DNA of 64,000 nucleotides from Actinoplanes auranticolor (GCF_018332655.1 NZ_BOQL01000027.1:42095-106094); one strand, 5' to 3'. Numbered from the stretch's first letter, positions 1 through 7,912 are shown. Program-made: numbers and translations. The notes: generated by a model not told the origin, from the letters alone.

Positions 1-2
1 TG

Positions 3-182
3 CGGCTCTCCACCCAGCAGCTGCTCGACACCGGCTGGGAGGCCTCCGACGAGCCCGGCCGCCCACCGCGGCACACCTACCGGCTGACCGCGGACGGCCT
101 CGTCCTGGCGCGGGAGCGACTGGCGGCCGCGGCGAGCAGGAAGCCGGGCCCGGCGGCGGCGTTCGTCCCGGGGAAGGCGTGA
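3..182 (+). CDS. PadR-family transcriptional regulator, C-terminal fragment
   Basis: Only the last 59 codons are in the window; the gene begins to the left. The reading frame gives a winged-helix end with the segment GRPPRHTYRLTADGLVLARERL. It resembles the PadR signature in which a Gly-Arg-Pro turn and a Y-x-L-T-x-x-G strand form the wing. The tail is Ala/Pro rich. The stop overlaps the start of the downstream signal peptidase gene (GTG at 179 or ATG at 182), so the two are translationally coupled. PadR regulators often repress an adjacent membrane-protein gene, which fits here. The assignment rests on the wing motif only, because the recognition helix is outside the window. Confidence 0.7.
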   Translation, partial: RLSTQQLLDTGWEASDEPGRPPRHTYRLTADGLVLARERLAAAASRKPGPAAAFVPGKA

Positions 183-868
183 TGCGCCGGGTGGCCCGGG
201 CGGTCCTGGTCGCGGCGGTACGGGGGCGCCGCGCCCGGGGCGGTCCGTGGGGTGAGGCGGCGCTGGCCGAATTCGACCAGACGACCGGCGGCTGGGAGGC
301 GGTGCGCTGGGCCGCCGGCGGCCTGCGCGCGGTCTGGCACGAGCGCCGGGCGAGGACCAGGACCCTGCCGCGAGGGGTACGCCTGCAGCGCGCGGCGGTC
401 GTCGCGGTCCTGCTGATGGTCCCCGTGGCAGTCGTCATGAACCAGTTCGTGCTCACCCCCAGGTACATGCCGAGCGGCTCGATGGAACCGACGCTGCGGG
501 TCCAGGACCGCTTCGTGGTCGACAAGGTGGGCTTCCGCCTGACCGGCATCCGGCACGGCGACATCGTCGAGTTCGACAGCCCGCGGGAGCCGGGCACACT
601 CATGCTCAAGCGGGTGATCGGCCTGCCGGGCGACACCATCGAATGCCGGACCGGCCGGGTCTACCGCGACGGCACCGCCCTCGACGAGCCCTACGTGGAC
701 AGCGTCGCCAGCACGAACGACTGCGGCGCACCGGTCACGGTCCCGGACGGTGAGCTCTTCGTACTGGGTGATCACCGGCTGTTCTCCCAGGACTCCCGTC
801 AGCTGGGCACGATCCCGCAGGACGCCGTGGACGGCCGCCTCCTGGCCCGGATCTGGCCGCTGGGCTGA
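179..868 (+). CDS. lepB: Signal peptidase I-type protein with N-terminal cytosolic extension
   Basis: Type I (S26) signal peptidase that would cleave Sec/Tat signal peptides at the outer face of the membrane. The sequence shows box B with SGSMEPT, nucleophile Ser101, then the general base Lys144 in LKRVIGLPGD, and box E GDHRLFSQDSR at 197-207. A single membrane helix lies at about 71-88. Ahead of it is a 70-residue charged segment (WGEAALAEF...WEAVRWAAGGLR) that is not part of the peptidase fold. A similar Trp/Gly pattern is typical of membrane proteins encoded next to PadR regulators, and such a regulator gene overlaps this start. The start can be GTG 179 or ATG 182. I infer a PadR-controlled, specialised peptidase rather than the housekeeping enzyme. 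Confidence 0.85.
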   Translation: MMRRVARAVLVAAVRGRRARGGPWGEAALAEFDQTTGGWEAVRWAAGGLRAVWHERRARTRTLPRGVRLQRAAVVAVLLMVPVAVVMNQFVLTPRYMPSGSMEPTLRVQDRFVVDKVGFRLTGIRHGDIVEFDSPREPGTLMLKRVIGLPGDTIECRTGRVYRDGTALDEPYVDSVASTNDCGAPVTVPDGELFVLGDHRLFSQDSRQLGTIPQDAVDGRLLARIWPLG

Positions 869-908
869 CGCCTCGCCGGGGTTCCGGGGAGCACGGACCT
901 GGCAGGGT

Positions 909-950
909 GCGGGCATCCGGTCATGAGCCGCCAGGCGAATGGATGCCCGC
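909..950 (+). terminator. Probable hairpin terminator after lepB
   Basis: A perfect 10-bp inverted repeat (GCGGGCATCC at 909-918, GGATGCCCGC at 941-950) encloses a 22-nt loop, 40 bp after the peptidase stop. There is no T-run, as is common in GC-rich actinobacteria. It would separate the lepB transcript from the riboswitch-controlled unit. Confidence 0.45.
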
Positions 951-1049
951 GCCCGGTGTCGGCGGGAGCGACGGTTAGCACCATGCACGGACCGTCGCCA
1001 AGAGCTTCCGTACTTGATCTGGGTCTCTTCGTGTCCGCGGGCGGGTCGA

Positions 1050-1180
1050 ACCGGTGGCGCCTGGGCTAGTTTCGACAGGACCGCGTCGCAGCGAAGCCGG
1101 TGGGATTCCGGCGCTGTCCCGCAACTGTGAGCCCTCGCCCGTGCGGCGCGGGTGAAGCCAGGTCGCCTGGGCGCCGGTCG
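1050..1180 (+). ncRNA. Cobalamin (adenosylcobalamin-type) riboswitch
   Basis: The leader carries the conserved B12-box core: GAAGCCGGTGGGATTCCGGC at 1093-1112, followed by GCTGTCCCGCAACTGTGA at 1112-1129, and the 3' element GAAGCCAGGTCGCC at 1154-1167. These match the known consensus elements (GGTGnnAnTCC, GnCCCGCnACTGT, AAGCCAGG). GGCGCC at about 1056-1061 and 1170-1175 can close the outer stem. Downstream, GTCGGC (1233-1238) can pair with GCCGAC (1256-1261) directly before the AGGAGG ribosome site at 1262-1267, which suggests control of translation initiation. The regulated genes are the B12 importer that follows. Confidence 0.93.
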
Positions 1181-1273
1181 CGATTCAGCGCTCCCGGGGA
1201 GGGGCGCCTCGCGGACCGGGCCTGTTCCTCCGGTCGGCGAAGCACCGCAGCCTCGGCCGACAGGAGGACCAGG

Positions 1274-2191
1274 ATGAAACGGGTTTTGACGGCCGCGATC
1301 GCGGTCACCGCACTGCTGCTCGGCGGGTGCGGCGGTGGTGCCGAGGACGAGGGCAGGCCGGCGGCGGCGGATGCTTCGTTCCCCGTGACGGTCGGTTCGG
1401 TGACCTTGACCGAACGCCCCGACCGGATCGTCTCGCTCGCCCCGACCGCGACGGAGATGCTCTTCGCGATCGGGGCCGGCCCCCAGGTGGTGGCCGTCGA
1501 CGACCAGTCGACCTATCCACCCGAGGCGCCCCGCACCGACCTGTCCGGCTTCAAGCCGAACGCCGAGGCGATCGCCGGGCGTGATCCCGACCTGGTGGTC
1601 ATCTCCGACGACCTCGAGAAGATCGCCGACCAGCTGGGCAAGCTCAAGATCCCGGTGCTGCTCGCCCCGGCCGCCAAGGTGATCGACGACTCCTACCGGC
1701 AGATCGACCAGCTCGGCGCGCTGACCGGCCACCGGGACGAGTCGGCCGCGCTGGTGACACGGATGCGGACCGAGATCGACAAGATCGTCAGGGGCGTGCC
1801 GCCCCGCACGGAACCGCTCAGCTACTACTACGAGATCGACGAGACGCTCTACTCCGCGACGTCCAAGACCTTCATCGGCTCGCTGCTCGCCCCGTTCGGG
1901 CTCACCAACATCGCGGACGCCGCCGATCCCGACGGCAGCAAGAACGGCTATCCCCAGCTCTCCCCGGAGGCCCTCGTCGCCGCCGACCCCGACCTGATCT
2001 TCCTGGCCGACACCAAGTGCTGCCGCCAGTCCGCGGCGACGGTGAAGCAACGCAAGGGCTGGTCACAGATCACCGCGGTGCGCCAGGACCGGATCGTGGC
2101 CCTGGACGACGACATCGCCTCCCGGTGGGGACCGCGGGTGGTCGACCTCGTCCGGGCGGTCGCCGATGCGGTGGCCAGGGTCCCCGCGTGA
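1274..2191 (+). CDS. btuF: Vitamin B12 ABC transporter, substrate-binding lipoprotein
   Basis: Extracellular lipoprotein that captures cobalamin and delivers it to the membrane permease. The 305-residue product starts with MKRVLTAAIAVTALLLGGC, a type II signal peptide with lipobox LGGC and lipidated Cys19. The mature part shows the BtuF/FecB-type helical-backbone fold pattern: RIVSLAPTATEMLFAIGAG, then VVAVDDQSTYPPEA, and DPDLVVISD in the N-lobe, with a C-lobe containing NGYPQLSPEALVAADPDLIFL. I chose ATG 1274 because it follows AGGAGG and a lipoprotein signal; an upstream GTG at 1100 would start inside the riboswitch. The GTG of btuC overlaps the stop. Cobalamin as substrate is inferred from the riboswitch; the fold alone would also fit ferric siderophores. 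Confidence 0.88.
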   Translation: MKRVLTAAIAVTALLLGGCGGGAEDEGRPAAADASFPVTVGSVTLTERPDRIVSLAPTATEMLFAIGAGPQVVAVDDQSTYPPEAPRTDLSGFKPNAEAIAGRDPDLVVISDDLEKIADQLGKLKIPVLLAPAAKVIDDSYRQIDQLGALTGHRDESAALVTRMRTEIDKIVRGVPPRTEPLSYYYEIDETLYSATSKTFIGSLLAPFGLTNIADAADPDGSKNGYPQLSPEALVAADPDLIFLADTKCCRQSAATVKQRKGWSQITAVRQDRIVALDDDIASRWGPRVVDLVRAVADAVARVPA

Positions 2192-3240
2192 TCCGAGCGC
2201 CGCGGCCGGCCGGCCTGCGGCCCGGCTGGCTGGCCGGCGGCGTGTTCGCGGTGCTGGTGGCGCTGGTCGCGGGGGTGGCCTTCGGGCCGGTCGCACTGCC
2301 GCCGGCCGGGGTCGCGGCCGCGCTGCTCGACCTGATTCCGGGGGTACGGATCCACAGCGGCCTGAGCCCGCGGGAGACGGCGATCGTCACCGAGCTCCGC
2401 CTGCCCCGCGTCGTGCTGGGCCTGCTCGTCGGCGCGATGCTGGCCCTGGCCGGCGCCGCGTACCAGGGTGTCTTCCGCAACCCGCTGGCCGATCCGCACC
2501 TGCTCGGGGTCGCGGCCGGGGCGGGACTGGGGGTGACGGCGGTCATCGCGTTCCGGCCGGCGACCGGTGACGCCACCGCGGAGCTGCCGATCGGGGTGCC
2601 GCTCGCCGCGTTCCTGGGAGCCATCGCCGCCGTCGCTCTGACCTGGGTACTCGGCGGGGCGGGCGGCCGGTCCCGGACTCCGGCCACGCTGATCCTCGCC
2701 GGCGTCGCCGTGTCCGCGTTCCTGGCGGCGGCCCAGACGTTCCTGCTGCAGCGGCACATCGAGTCGCTGCGCGAGGTCTACTCGTGGCTGCTCGGCCGGC
2801 TGGCCACCGCGGGCTGGCACGACGTGCTGCTGGTGCTGCCGTACGCGGCGATCACCGCCGTGATCGTGCTGTCCCAGCGTCGCGAGCTGGACGTGCTGAC
2901 GGTCGGCGACGAGGAGGCGACCAGCCTCGGCCTGCACCCGCAGCGCAGCCGCTACCTGCTGATAGCGGCCGCCTCGCTGGGCACGGCGGCCGCGGTGTCG
3001 GTGTCGGGGCTGATCGGTTTCGTCGGCATCATCGTGCCGCACACCCTGCGGTTGCTGGCCGGCCCGAGCCACCGGTCGATCCTGCCGCTGTCGGTGCTGT
3101 TCGGCGGCGCGTTCCTGGCCCTGACCGATCTGCTCGCGCGGACGGTGGCCAGCCCGGCGGAGATCCCGATCGGCGTGGTGACCGCCTTCCTGGGCGCACC
3201 GTTCTTCGCGCTGGTGCTGCGCCGCGGCGGGGTCTCATGA
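2188..3240 (+). CDS. btuC: Vitamin B12 ABC transporter, FecCD-type permease
   Basis: Integral membrane subunit, about 350 residues with roughly ten membrane helices, that forms the importer channel as a homodimer. The family signature RLPRVVLGLLVGAMLALAGAAYQGVFRNPLADPHLLG is present in the first third. The segment DEEATSLGLHPQRSRYLLIAAASLGTAAAVSVSGLIGFVGIIVPH in the last third contains the cytoplasmic coupling loop that contacts the ATPase. The GTG start overlaps the btuF stop by 4 bp (GTGA), and the stop overlaps the btuD start by 4 bp (ATGA), so the three genes form one translational unit behind the cobalamin riboswitch. Confidence 0.9.
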   Translation: MIRAPRPAGLRPGWLAGGVFAVLVALVAGVAFGPVALPPAGVAAALLDLIPGVRIHSGLSPRETAIVTELRLPRVVLGLLVGAMLALAGAAYQGVFRNPLADPHLLGVAAGAGLGVTAVIAFRPATGDATAELPIGVPLAAFLGAIAAVALTWVLGGAGGRSRTPATLILAGVAVSAFLAAAQTFLLQRHIESLREVYSWLLGRLATAGWHDVLLVLPYAAITAVIVLSQRRELDVLTVGDEEATSLGLHPQRSRYLLIAAASLGTAAAVSVSGLIGFVGIIVPHTLRLLAGPSHRSILPLSVLFGGAFLALTDLLARTVASPAEIPIGVVTAFLGAPFFALVLRRGGVS

Positions 3241-4001
3241 TCAGCGCGCGGGGGTTGCGGGTCCGGCTGGGCGGCTCGGTCATCGTCGACGGGGTCGATC
3301 TGGACGTCGCCGCGGGGGAGTGGGTCACGATCATCGGCCCCAACGGCGCGGGCAAGTCCACGGTGCTGCGGGCGGTCGGCGGGCTGCTGCCGTTCAGTGG
3401 CTCGGTCGGCCTGGACGGCACCCCGCTGGACCGGCTGCCCCGGCGCGTACGGGCCCGGACCGTGGCCACCGTGGCGCAGGCCCCCGTGGTGCCGCCGGGA
3501 ATGCTGGTCCTGGACTACGTGCTGCTCGGCCGTACGCCCTACATCCCCGCGCTGGGCCGGGAGTCGGCGTCCGACCTGGCCGCCGTCGAGGAAGTGCTGG
3601 CTGCGCTCGACCTGGTCCGGCTCCGCTCCCGGCGGCTCGACACGCTCTCCGGCGGCGAACGGCAGCGGGTCTTCCTGGCCCGCGCCCTGGCCCAGGGCGG
3701 CCGTATCCTGCTGCTGGACGAGCCGACCAGCGCCCTGGACATCGGTCACCAGCAGGAAGTGCTCGACCTGATCGACCGGCTCCGCGGCGAACGCGGCCTC
3801 ACGGTGCTGGCCACGATGCACGACCTGTCGATCGCCGGCGAGTACGCGGACCGGATGGTGCTGCTGGCCGGCGGCCGGGTGGTGGCGGCCGGCACCGCCT
3901 GGGAGGTGCTGACCGAGGAGCTGCTGGCCCGGCACTACCGGGTGCGCGTCAAGGTCATCGACGGCGGCCGGGGACCGCTGGTCGTGCCGGTCCGGGGTTA
4001 G
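3237..4001 (+). CDS. btuD: Vitamin B12 ABC transporter, ATP-binding protein
   Basis: Cytoplasmic ATPase of the importer, 254 residues. Walker A GPNGAGKST lies at 34-42, the ABC signature LSGGERQR at 137-144, Walker B LLLDEP at 158-163, and the switch histidine follows in ATMHDLS. The Q-loop region is AQAPVVPPG near 80-88. The gene overlaps the btuC stop by 4 bp. Its own stop is convergent with, and overlaps by 4 bp, the VOC gene on the other strand, so any terminator must lie inside that neighbour. Family members also serve haem or siderophore importers; the riboswitch upstream argues for B12. Confidence 0.9.
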   Translation: MISARGLRVRLGGSVIVDGVDLDVAAGEWVTIIGPNGAGKSTVLRAVGGLLPFSGSVGLDGTPLDRLPRRVRARTVATVAQAPVVPPGMLVLDYVLLGRTPYIPALGRESASDLAAVEEVLAALDLVRLRSRRLDTLSGGERQRVFLARALAQGGRILLLDEPTSALDIGHQQEVLDLIDRLRGERGLTVLATMHDLSIAGEYADRMVLLAGGRVVAAGTAWEVLTEELLARHYRVRVKVIDGGRGPLVVPVRG

Positions 4002-4762
4002 CCGCCGACGCCCTGCAGGATGGAGAACGTGCCGCCCTGCGGGTCGTCCAGCACCGCGTACCGGCCGATCGGCAGGGTGGTCGGCGGGTGCACGATCCGG
4101 CCGCCGAGCGACTGCGCGTACGCGGCCGAGTCGTCACAGTCCGTGACCGCGAAGTAGATCATCCAATGTGGCGGCAGGTCGTCGGGCCACCGGTCGCCGT
4201 CCATCACCTGCATGCCCGCGATCTGCCGGCCCTCGTGCTCCCACACGATGTAGTCCATACCGCTGACCGAGCTCTCCCGCGCCACCCAGCCGAAGACCGA
4301 GCCGTAGAACGCGGCCGAGCCCTCCACGTCCCGGGTGGTCAGCTCGTTCCAGGTCAGCGCGCCGGGCACGTCGAAGATGTCGGCACCGCGCATCGTGCCC
4401 GCCTGCCAGACGCTGAACGGCGCACCGGCCTGGTCCAGGAACGCGGCCATCCGGCCCTGGTACATGACGTCGAAGGGCGCCACCAGCACCTTGCCGCCGG
4501 CCGCCTCGACCCGGGCCGCGATCTCGTCCGCGTCCTCGGTGGCCACGTACGTGCTCCAGGCGGTGGGCTGGCCCTCGCCGTACAGCGGGCCGGCGCCGGC
4601 GGTGGCCCGGCCGTCGAGCCGGAAGGTGGTGTAGCCGCCGTACTCCTCGCCCGACACCTCGGCCTCCCAGCCGAACAGCGAGGTGTAGAACCGGATCGCG
4701 TCCGCGAGGTCGGCGGTACCCAGGTCCACCCAGCTCGGTACACCGGGGGTCGGTGGGTTCAT
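3998..4762 (-). CDS. Two-domain VOC (glyoxalase/bleomycin-resistance fold) protein
   Basis: A 254-residue protein made of two tandem vicinal-oxygen-chelate domains, roughly residues 10-125 and 137-250. Each starts with a W-x-(D/E)-L-x-T-x-D strand and an F-Y-x-S-(V/L)-F-G-W helix (FYTSLFGWEAEV, FYGSVFGWVARE). Such duplicated VOC proteins in actinobacteria are generally annotated as hydroxylases or glyoxalase-like proteins; the substrate cannot be told from sequence. The ATG at 4762 is preceded by a GAGGAG ribosome site. The gene is monocistronic and convergent with btuD. Confidence 0.8.
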   Translation of the reverse strand: MNPPTPGVPSWVDLGTADLADAIRFYTSLFGWEAEVSGEEYGGYTTFRLDGRATAGAGPLYGEGQPTAWSTYVATEDADEIAARVEAAGGKVLVAPFDVMYQGRMAAFLDQAGAPFSVWQAGTMRGADIFDVPGALTWNELTTRDVEGSAAFYGSVFGWVARESSVSGMDYIVWEHEGRQIAGMQVMDGDRWPDDLPPHWMIYFAVTDCDDSAAYAQSLGGRIVHPPTTLPIGRYAVLDDPQGGTFSILQGVGG

Positions 4763-4842
4763 GCCTGCTCCTCGGGGTTACGGCGGACGACAGATCGATC
4801 GTTACACCGCGATGCGAGGTACGGGGCCGCTCAGTCGGAAGT

Positions 4843-5583
4843 TCAACTGAACCGCCGACCTTCGTCGCGTCGATAGGCCCATACAGCCACCCCAGCCAGG
4901 GTGGCCGTCCAGGTGATCAAGGCAGCTGTCGATGTCCACTGCACCGGGAAGTCACCGACGGCCGCCCACATCAGCCTGACCGCGGCCCCGGTGGGCAGGT
5001 ACGGAGCGATCGTCTCCACGAAGCCGGGCGCACTGCCCGGCGCGGTCATCAGGCCACCGCCGAACGCCAGCGGGAAGAACAGCACCTGGGCCAACACGAT
5101 CGCGGCCTTGGCCGGCAGCGAGTACCCGATGGCCAGGCCCATCAGCGTGAACGGCACCGCACTCACTGCGACCACGGCCACCGCGGCCAGGAAGCCGCCG
5201 AGCGTGATGGTCGCCTCGGTCGCTACCGCGGCGATCACCACGACCGGCACCAGCGAGGCGCCCATCAGCACCAGCCCGGCCAGGATGCGCCCGGCGAAGC
5301 GCGGCGCGGCGCCGACCGGCAGGGTCCGCGAGTACGGGTCCCAGGGCTGGGCCCGGTCCTCCGCGACGCCGATCCCGTACTGGAAGAGATTGCTGGTCAT
5401 GACCACGAAGGTGACCATCGACGCGGTCGCGTAGGTGGCGTAGACCGGATCGTCGCCGACGAACGGCACCACGAAGAAGATCATCGAGGCGGCCGGGAAG
5501 AACGCGCTGCCGATGAGCGCCATCGGGATCCGGAACGTCTCGATGAGCTGGAAACGGGCATGGGTCAGGGCGAGGGATGTCAT
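4843..5583 (-). CDS. ABC-2 type transporter permease
   Basis: A 246-residue membrane protein with about six helices, typical in length for an ABC-2 exporter permease (DrrB/NodJ-like). It opens with a cytoplasmic segment (MTSLALTHARFQLIETFRIP), followed by a first helix, and has the usual stretch VVMTSNLFQYGIGVAEDRAQPWDPYSRTLPV, the loop that contacts the ATPase. It lies 12 bp downstream of the ATPase gene in the same operon. Substrate unknown; drug or peptide-like export is the usual family role. Confidence 0.85.
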   Translation of the reverse strand: MTSLALTHARFQLIETFRIPMALIGSAFFPAASMIFFVVPFVGDDPVYATYATASMVTFVVMTSNLFQYGIGVAEDRAQPWDPYSRTLPVGAAPRFAGRILAGLVLMGASLVPVVVIAAVATEATITLGGFLAAVAVVAVSAVPFTLMGLAIGYSLPAKAAIVLAQVLFFPLAFGGGLMTAPGSAPGFVETIAPYLPTGAAVRLMWAAVGDFPVQWTSTAALITWTATLAGVAVWAYRRDEGRRFS

Positions 5584-5595
5584 CCGTACCTCCGG

Positions 5596-6462
5596 TCAGG
5601 CCGAGGTGAGGGTGAGGAACGCTTCTTCCAGCGACGTGGGGCGTACCTCCAGCTCCGTGAACGGGACGTCGCGGGCGACGAGATCGCGGACCAGCCGGTC
5701 GGCGTCGCCGGTGAGCAGGTGGGTCCGGTCGCCGTCGCGTTCGGTGCCGACCACCCCGGGAAGATCCGGCACGGGTACGGGCACAGTCAGGCTGACCCGG
5801 CGGATGGCGACGAGGCCGCGTACCGCCGCGACGGTGTCGTCGGCCAGTACCCGGCCGCCCCCGATCACCACCACCCGCCGGGCCAGGGCCTCGATCTCCT
5901 CCAGGTAGTGACTGGTCAGCACGACCGTGCCGCCGTCCGCGTGGAACGCCCGGATGCCGTCCCACAGGCTGTGCCGGGCCTCCACGTCCAACCCGGTGGT
6001 CGGCTCGTCGAGGAACACGATCCGGGGCCGGCCCACGAAGGCCAGCGCCACCGCGACCCGGCGTTTCTGCCCGCCGGACAGGCCGCCGGTCTGCCGCTTG
6101 GCCAGCTCGGTCAGCCCGAAGCGATCGAGCAGCTCGGCCCGGCCCAGCGGGTCGGGGAAGTGCGCGCGGACGAAGTCGACGACCTCGCCGACCCGCAGCG
6201 CGCCGGGCAGCCCGGTCTCCTGCGGGGTCACGCCCAGCGCCCGTCGGCTCGCCGGGTCACGCGGATCGCCGCCGCACAGCTCGACGGTGCCCGAGCTGGG
6301 CCGGCGCACCCCGGTGAGCAGGCTGACCAGCGTGCTCTTGCCGGCGCCGTTGGGCCCGAGCAGGCCGACCAGCTCACCGGTCCGGACGTCGAGGTTGAGC
6401 CGGTCGAGGGCGAGCACGTCGCCGTAGCGGCGGGTGGCGTCGAGGGCGCGGGCCAGCATCAT
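5596..6462 (-). CDS. ABC exporter ATP-binding protein (DrrA-like)
   Basis: A 288-residue ATPase: Walker A GPNGAGKST at 36-44, signature LSGGQKRR at 128-135, Walker B IVFLDEP at 148-154, H-switch in VLTSHYLEE. After the catalytic domain comes an extra C-terminal region of about 80 residues containing VPFTELEVRPTSLEEAFLTLT, the motif at the end of DrrA/CcmA-type exporter ATPases. Its start overlaps the stop of the upstream regulator gene by 4 bp. With the permease it makes a homodimeric efflux system. Confidence 0.9.
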   Translation of the reverse strand: MMLARALDATRRYGDVLALDRLNLDVRTGELVGLLGPNGAGKSTLVSLLTGVRRPSSGTVELCGGDPRDPASRRALGVTPQETGLPGALRVGEVVDFVRAHFPDPLGRAELLDRFGLTELAKRQTGGLSGGQKRRVAVALAFVGRPRIVFLDEPTTGLDVEARHSLWDGIRAFHADGGTVVLTSHYLEEIEALARRVVVIGGGRVLADDTVAAVRGLVAIRRVSLTVPVPVPDLPGVVGTERDGDRTHLLTGDADRLVRDLVARDVPFTELEVRPTSLEEAFLTLTSA

Positions 6463-6785
6463 GATTCCTCCGGCGGTTCGGCGGTGCCGTTGAGCAGGGC
6501 GTGCAGTGCGGCGGTGTAGTCCTCGAAGGCCACCCGGCCGCGCCCGGTGAGCCGGACCAGCGTCGCCGGGGTGCGGCCCTGATGGGTCTTGACGACCTCG
6601 ACGTAGCCCGCGTCCTCGAGCTTGCGCAGGTGCACCGAGAGGTTGCCCGCGGTCATCCGCAGGATGTCCTGCAGCCGGGGGAAGGCGATCCGGTCACCCG
6701 GGCCCAGCGGGGAGAGGGCCGCGACGACCCGCAACCGGGCCTGGGCGTGGATCACCGGGTCGAGCTCGGGCAGGCCGCCGGTCAT
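6459..6785 (-). CDS. Winged-helix transcriptional regulator of the ABC exporter operon
   Basis: A 108-residue protein consisting almost only of a winged helix-turn-helix of the ArsR/MarR-like DNA-binding group. The recognition region is MTAGNLSVHLRKLEDAGYVEVVK, and the wing is QGRTPATLVRLTGRGRVAFEDY. Proteins of this type are usually encoded first or second in exporter operons and bind a palindrome in their own promoter. Both its ends overlap the neighbouring genes by 4 bp. The likely operator is the CACAAAGT palindrome upstream of the first gene of this operon (see 7419-7456). Ligand unknown. Confidence 0.82.
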   Translation of the reverse strand: MTGGLPELDPVIHAQARLRVVAALSPLGPGDRIAFPRLQDILRMTAGNLSVHLRKLEDAGYVEVVKTHQGRTPATLVRLTGRGRVAFEDYTAALHALLNGTAEPPEES

Positions 6786-7417
6786 CGGGCCATCCGCAGC
6801 CAGGACACCAGGCCGGCGACGAGCATCCCGCCGCCACCGAGCACCGCGACGATCAGCGCGTGCCAGCCCGCTCCGATGATGATGCCGGCGACGTTGACGA
6901 CGCTGATCGACAGACCGAGGACGAACAGGGACCGGTCGTTCCAGATGGCACCGCCGGCCATGTGCAGGGCGCCGGTGAGGGCGACCATCGCGCCCGCCCA
7001 GAGCAGGTTGGCCTCCGGCACGGGCAGCAGGTCACTGATCCGGCTGAACAGGGTGGCCATGCCGATGAAGGCGACGGACCAGGTGAAGCCGTACATGGCG
7101 CCCTGCCGGGAGGACGGGCCGCTGACCTGGCGGGCGGCCCGGGCGCCGACGATGCCGGTGATGACGCCGGCCACGATCATCGAGCCGAGCAGGACGGTGA
7201 GCGGCACCCAGTCCGGCATGTCGACCAGGACGCGCTCGTCGGGGCCGAAGCGCAGGAAGAAGACGCCGAAGCCGATCAGCCAGGCCAGACCCCACGGCCA
7301 GAGCAGCAGGCGCGGATCCGGGGTGAGCCGGCGGGTGGTGGTGGCCTGCTCCCGGGCGATCAGCCGGAGCGACTCGGCCGGGTCCAGCGGGGGGAGTTCG
7401 TCATCTCTGGCTTCCAT
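6782..7417 (-). CDS. Multi-pass membrane protein of the exporter operon
   Basis: A 211-residue protein with a cytosolic N-terminus (MEARDDELPPLDPAESLRLIAREQ...) and about six predicted membrane helices, starting with LLLWPWGLAWLIGFGVFFLRF and ending in a long hydrophobic stretch. I do not recognise a catalytic motif. The beginning (LDPAESLRLIAREQATTTRRLTPDPRLLLWPWGLAWLIGFG) is a pattern seen in membrane proteins encoded next to such winged-helix regulators. It is the first gene of the four-gene operon. I chose ATG 7417 over a longer open frame because that extension runs backwards through the divergent GNAT gene and its promoter. Confidence 0.75.
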   Translation of the reverse strand: MEARDDELPPLDPAESLRLIAREQATTTRRLTPDPRLLLWPWGLAWLIGFGVFFLRFGPDERVLVDMPDWVPLTVLLGSMIVAGVITGIVGARAARQVSGPSSRQGAMYGFTWSVAFIGMATLFSRISDLLPVPEANLLWAGAMVALTGALHMAGGAIWNDRSLFVLGLSISVVNVAGIIIGAGWHALIVAVLGGGGMLVAGLVSWLRMAR

Positions 7418-7418
7418 G

Positions 7419-7456
7419 CAAAGAACTTTACCGCACAAAGTCAAAGAACTTTGTGC
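7419..7456. promoter_or_regulatory. Operator of the exporter operon: palindrome plus repeated CAAAGAACTTT
   Basis: The 72-bp gap between the divergent exporter operon and the GNAT gene holds a perfect 9-bp inverted repeat, GCACAAAGT (7433-7441) and ACTTTGTGC (7448-7456), with a 6-bp spacer. The 11-mer CAAAGAACTTT occurs twice, at 7419-7429 and 7442-7452, 23 bp apart, so a dimer could bind two registers on the same face of the helix. The first copy is 2 bp from the start codon of the membrane-protein gene. I infer autoregulation by the winged-helix protein encoded in this operon. Confidence 0.7.
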
Positions 7457-7489
7457 CATAAACCTCGGACACTCGCTTAGCATCGCGCG

Positions 7490-7912
7490 GTGAGTGATCT
7501 CGTCCTGCGGGCCGCCGACTCCCGCGAGCTGGGGGCCGTGCTGACGTTCTGGTCGGCGGCGGCCGAGAACGCCAGTCGTCCGCCGGACACCCCGGCCGCC
7601 CTGGCGGCGCTGCACCTGCGGGACCCGGACGCGCTGATCGTGGCCGTCGAGGGGGACCGGATCGTCGGCACGATCATCGCCGGCTGGGACGGCTGGCGGT
7701 GCCACCTGTACCGCCTCGCGGTGGACCCGCAACGCCGCCGCAACGGCATCGGCCGGGCCCTGATCGAGGCGGCGGAGAGCCGGATCCGGGCGCTCGGCGG
7801 CACCCGGATCGACGCCATGGTGCTGGACGACAACCCGGGCGCCCACGCCATCTGGGCAGCCCGGGGCTACCGGCGCCAGCCGGACTGGTCGCGCTGGATC
7901 AAGCCGCTCTGA
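7490..7912 (+). CDS. GNAT-family N-acetyltransferase
   Basis: A 140-residue single GNAT domain. The acetyl-CoA pyrophosphate-binding motif A is visible as LAVDPQRRRNGIGRALIEAAESRIRALGG (about 74-102), preceded by the beta-4 strand IVGTIIAGWDGWRCHLYRL. Motif B-like DDNPGAHAIWAARGYRRQPDW follows near the end. GTG 7490 is the only start that gives a full-length domain. It shares its promoter gap with the exporter operon and converges with the helD-like gene, overlapping it by 14 bp. The substrate is unknown; small-molecule or protein amines are both possible. Confidence 0.88.
   Translation: MSDLVLRAADSRELGAVLTFWSAAAENASRPPDTPAALAALHLRDPDALIVAVEGDRIVGTIIAGWDGWRCHLYRLAVDPQRRRNGIGRALIEAAESRIRALGGTRIDAMVLDDNPGAHAIWAARGYRRQPDWSRWIKPL

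Noticed and set aside
77..2050. Long minus-strand open frame across lepB and btuF
   Set aside because: It opposes two genes with clear catalytic motifs and a riboswitch. Its protein is low-complexity Arg/Gly/Ala, typical of a shadow frame in GC-rich DNA.
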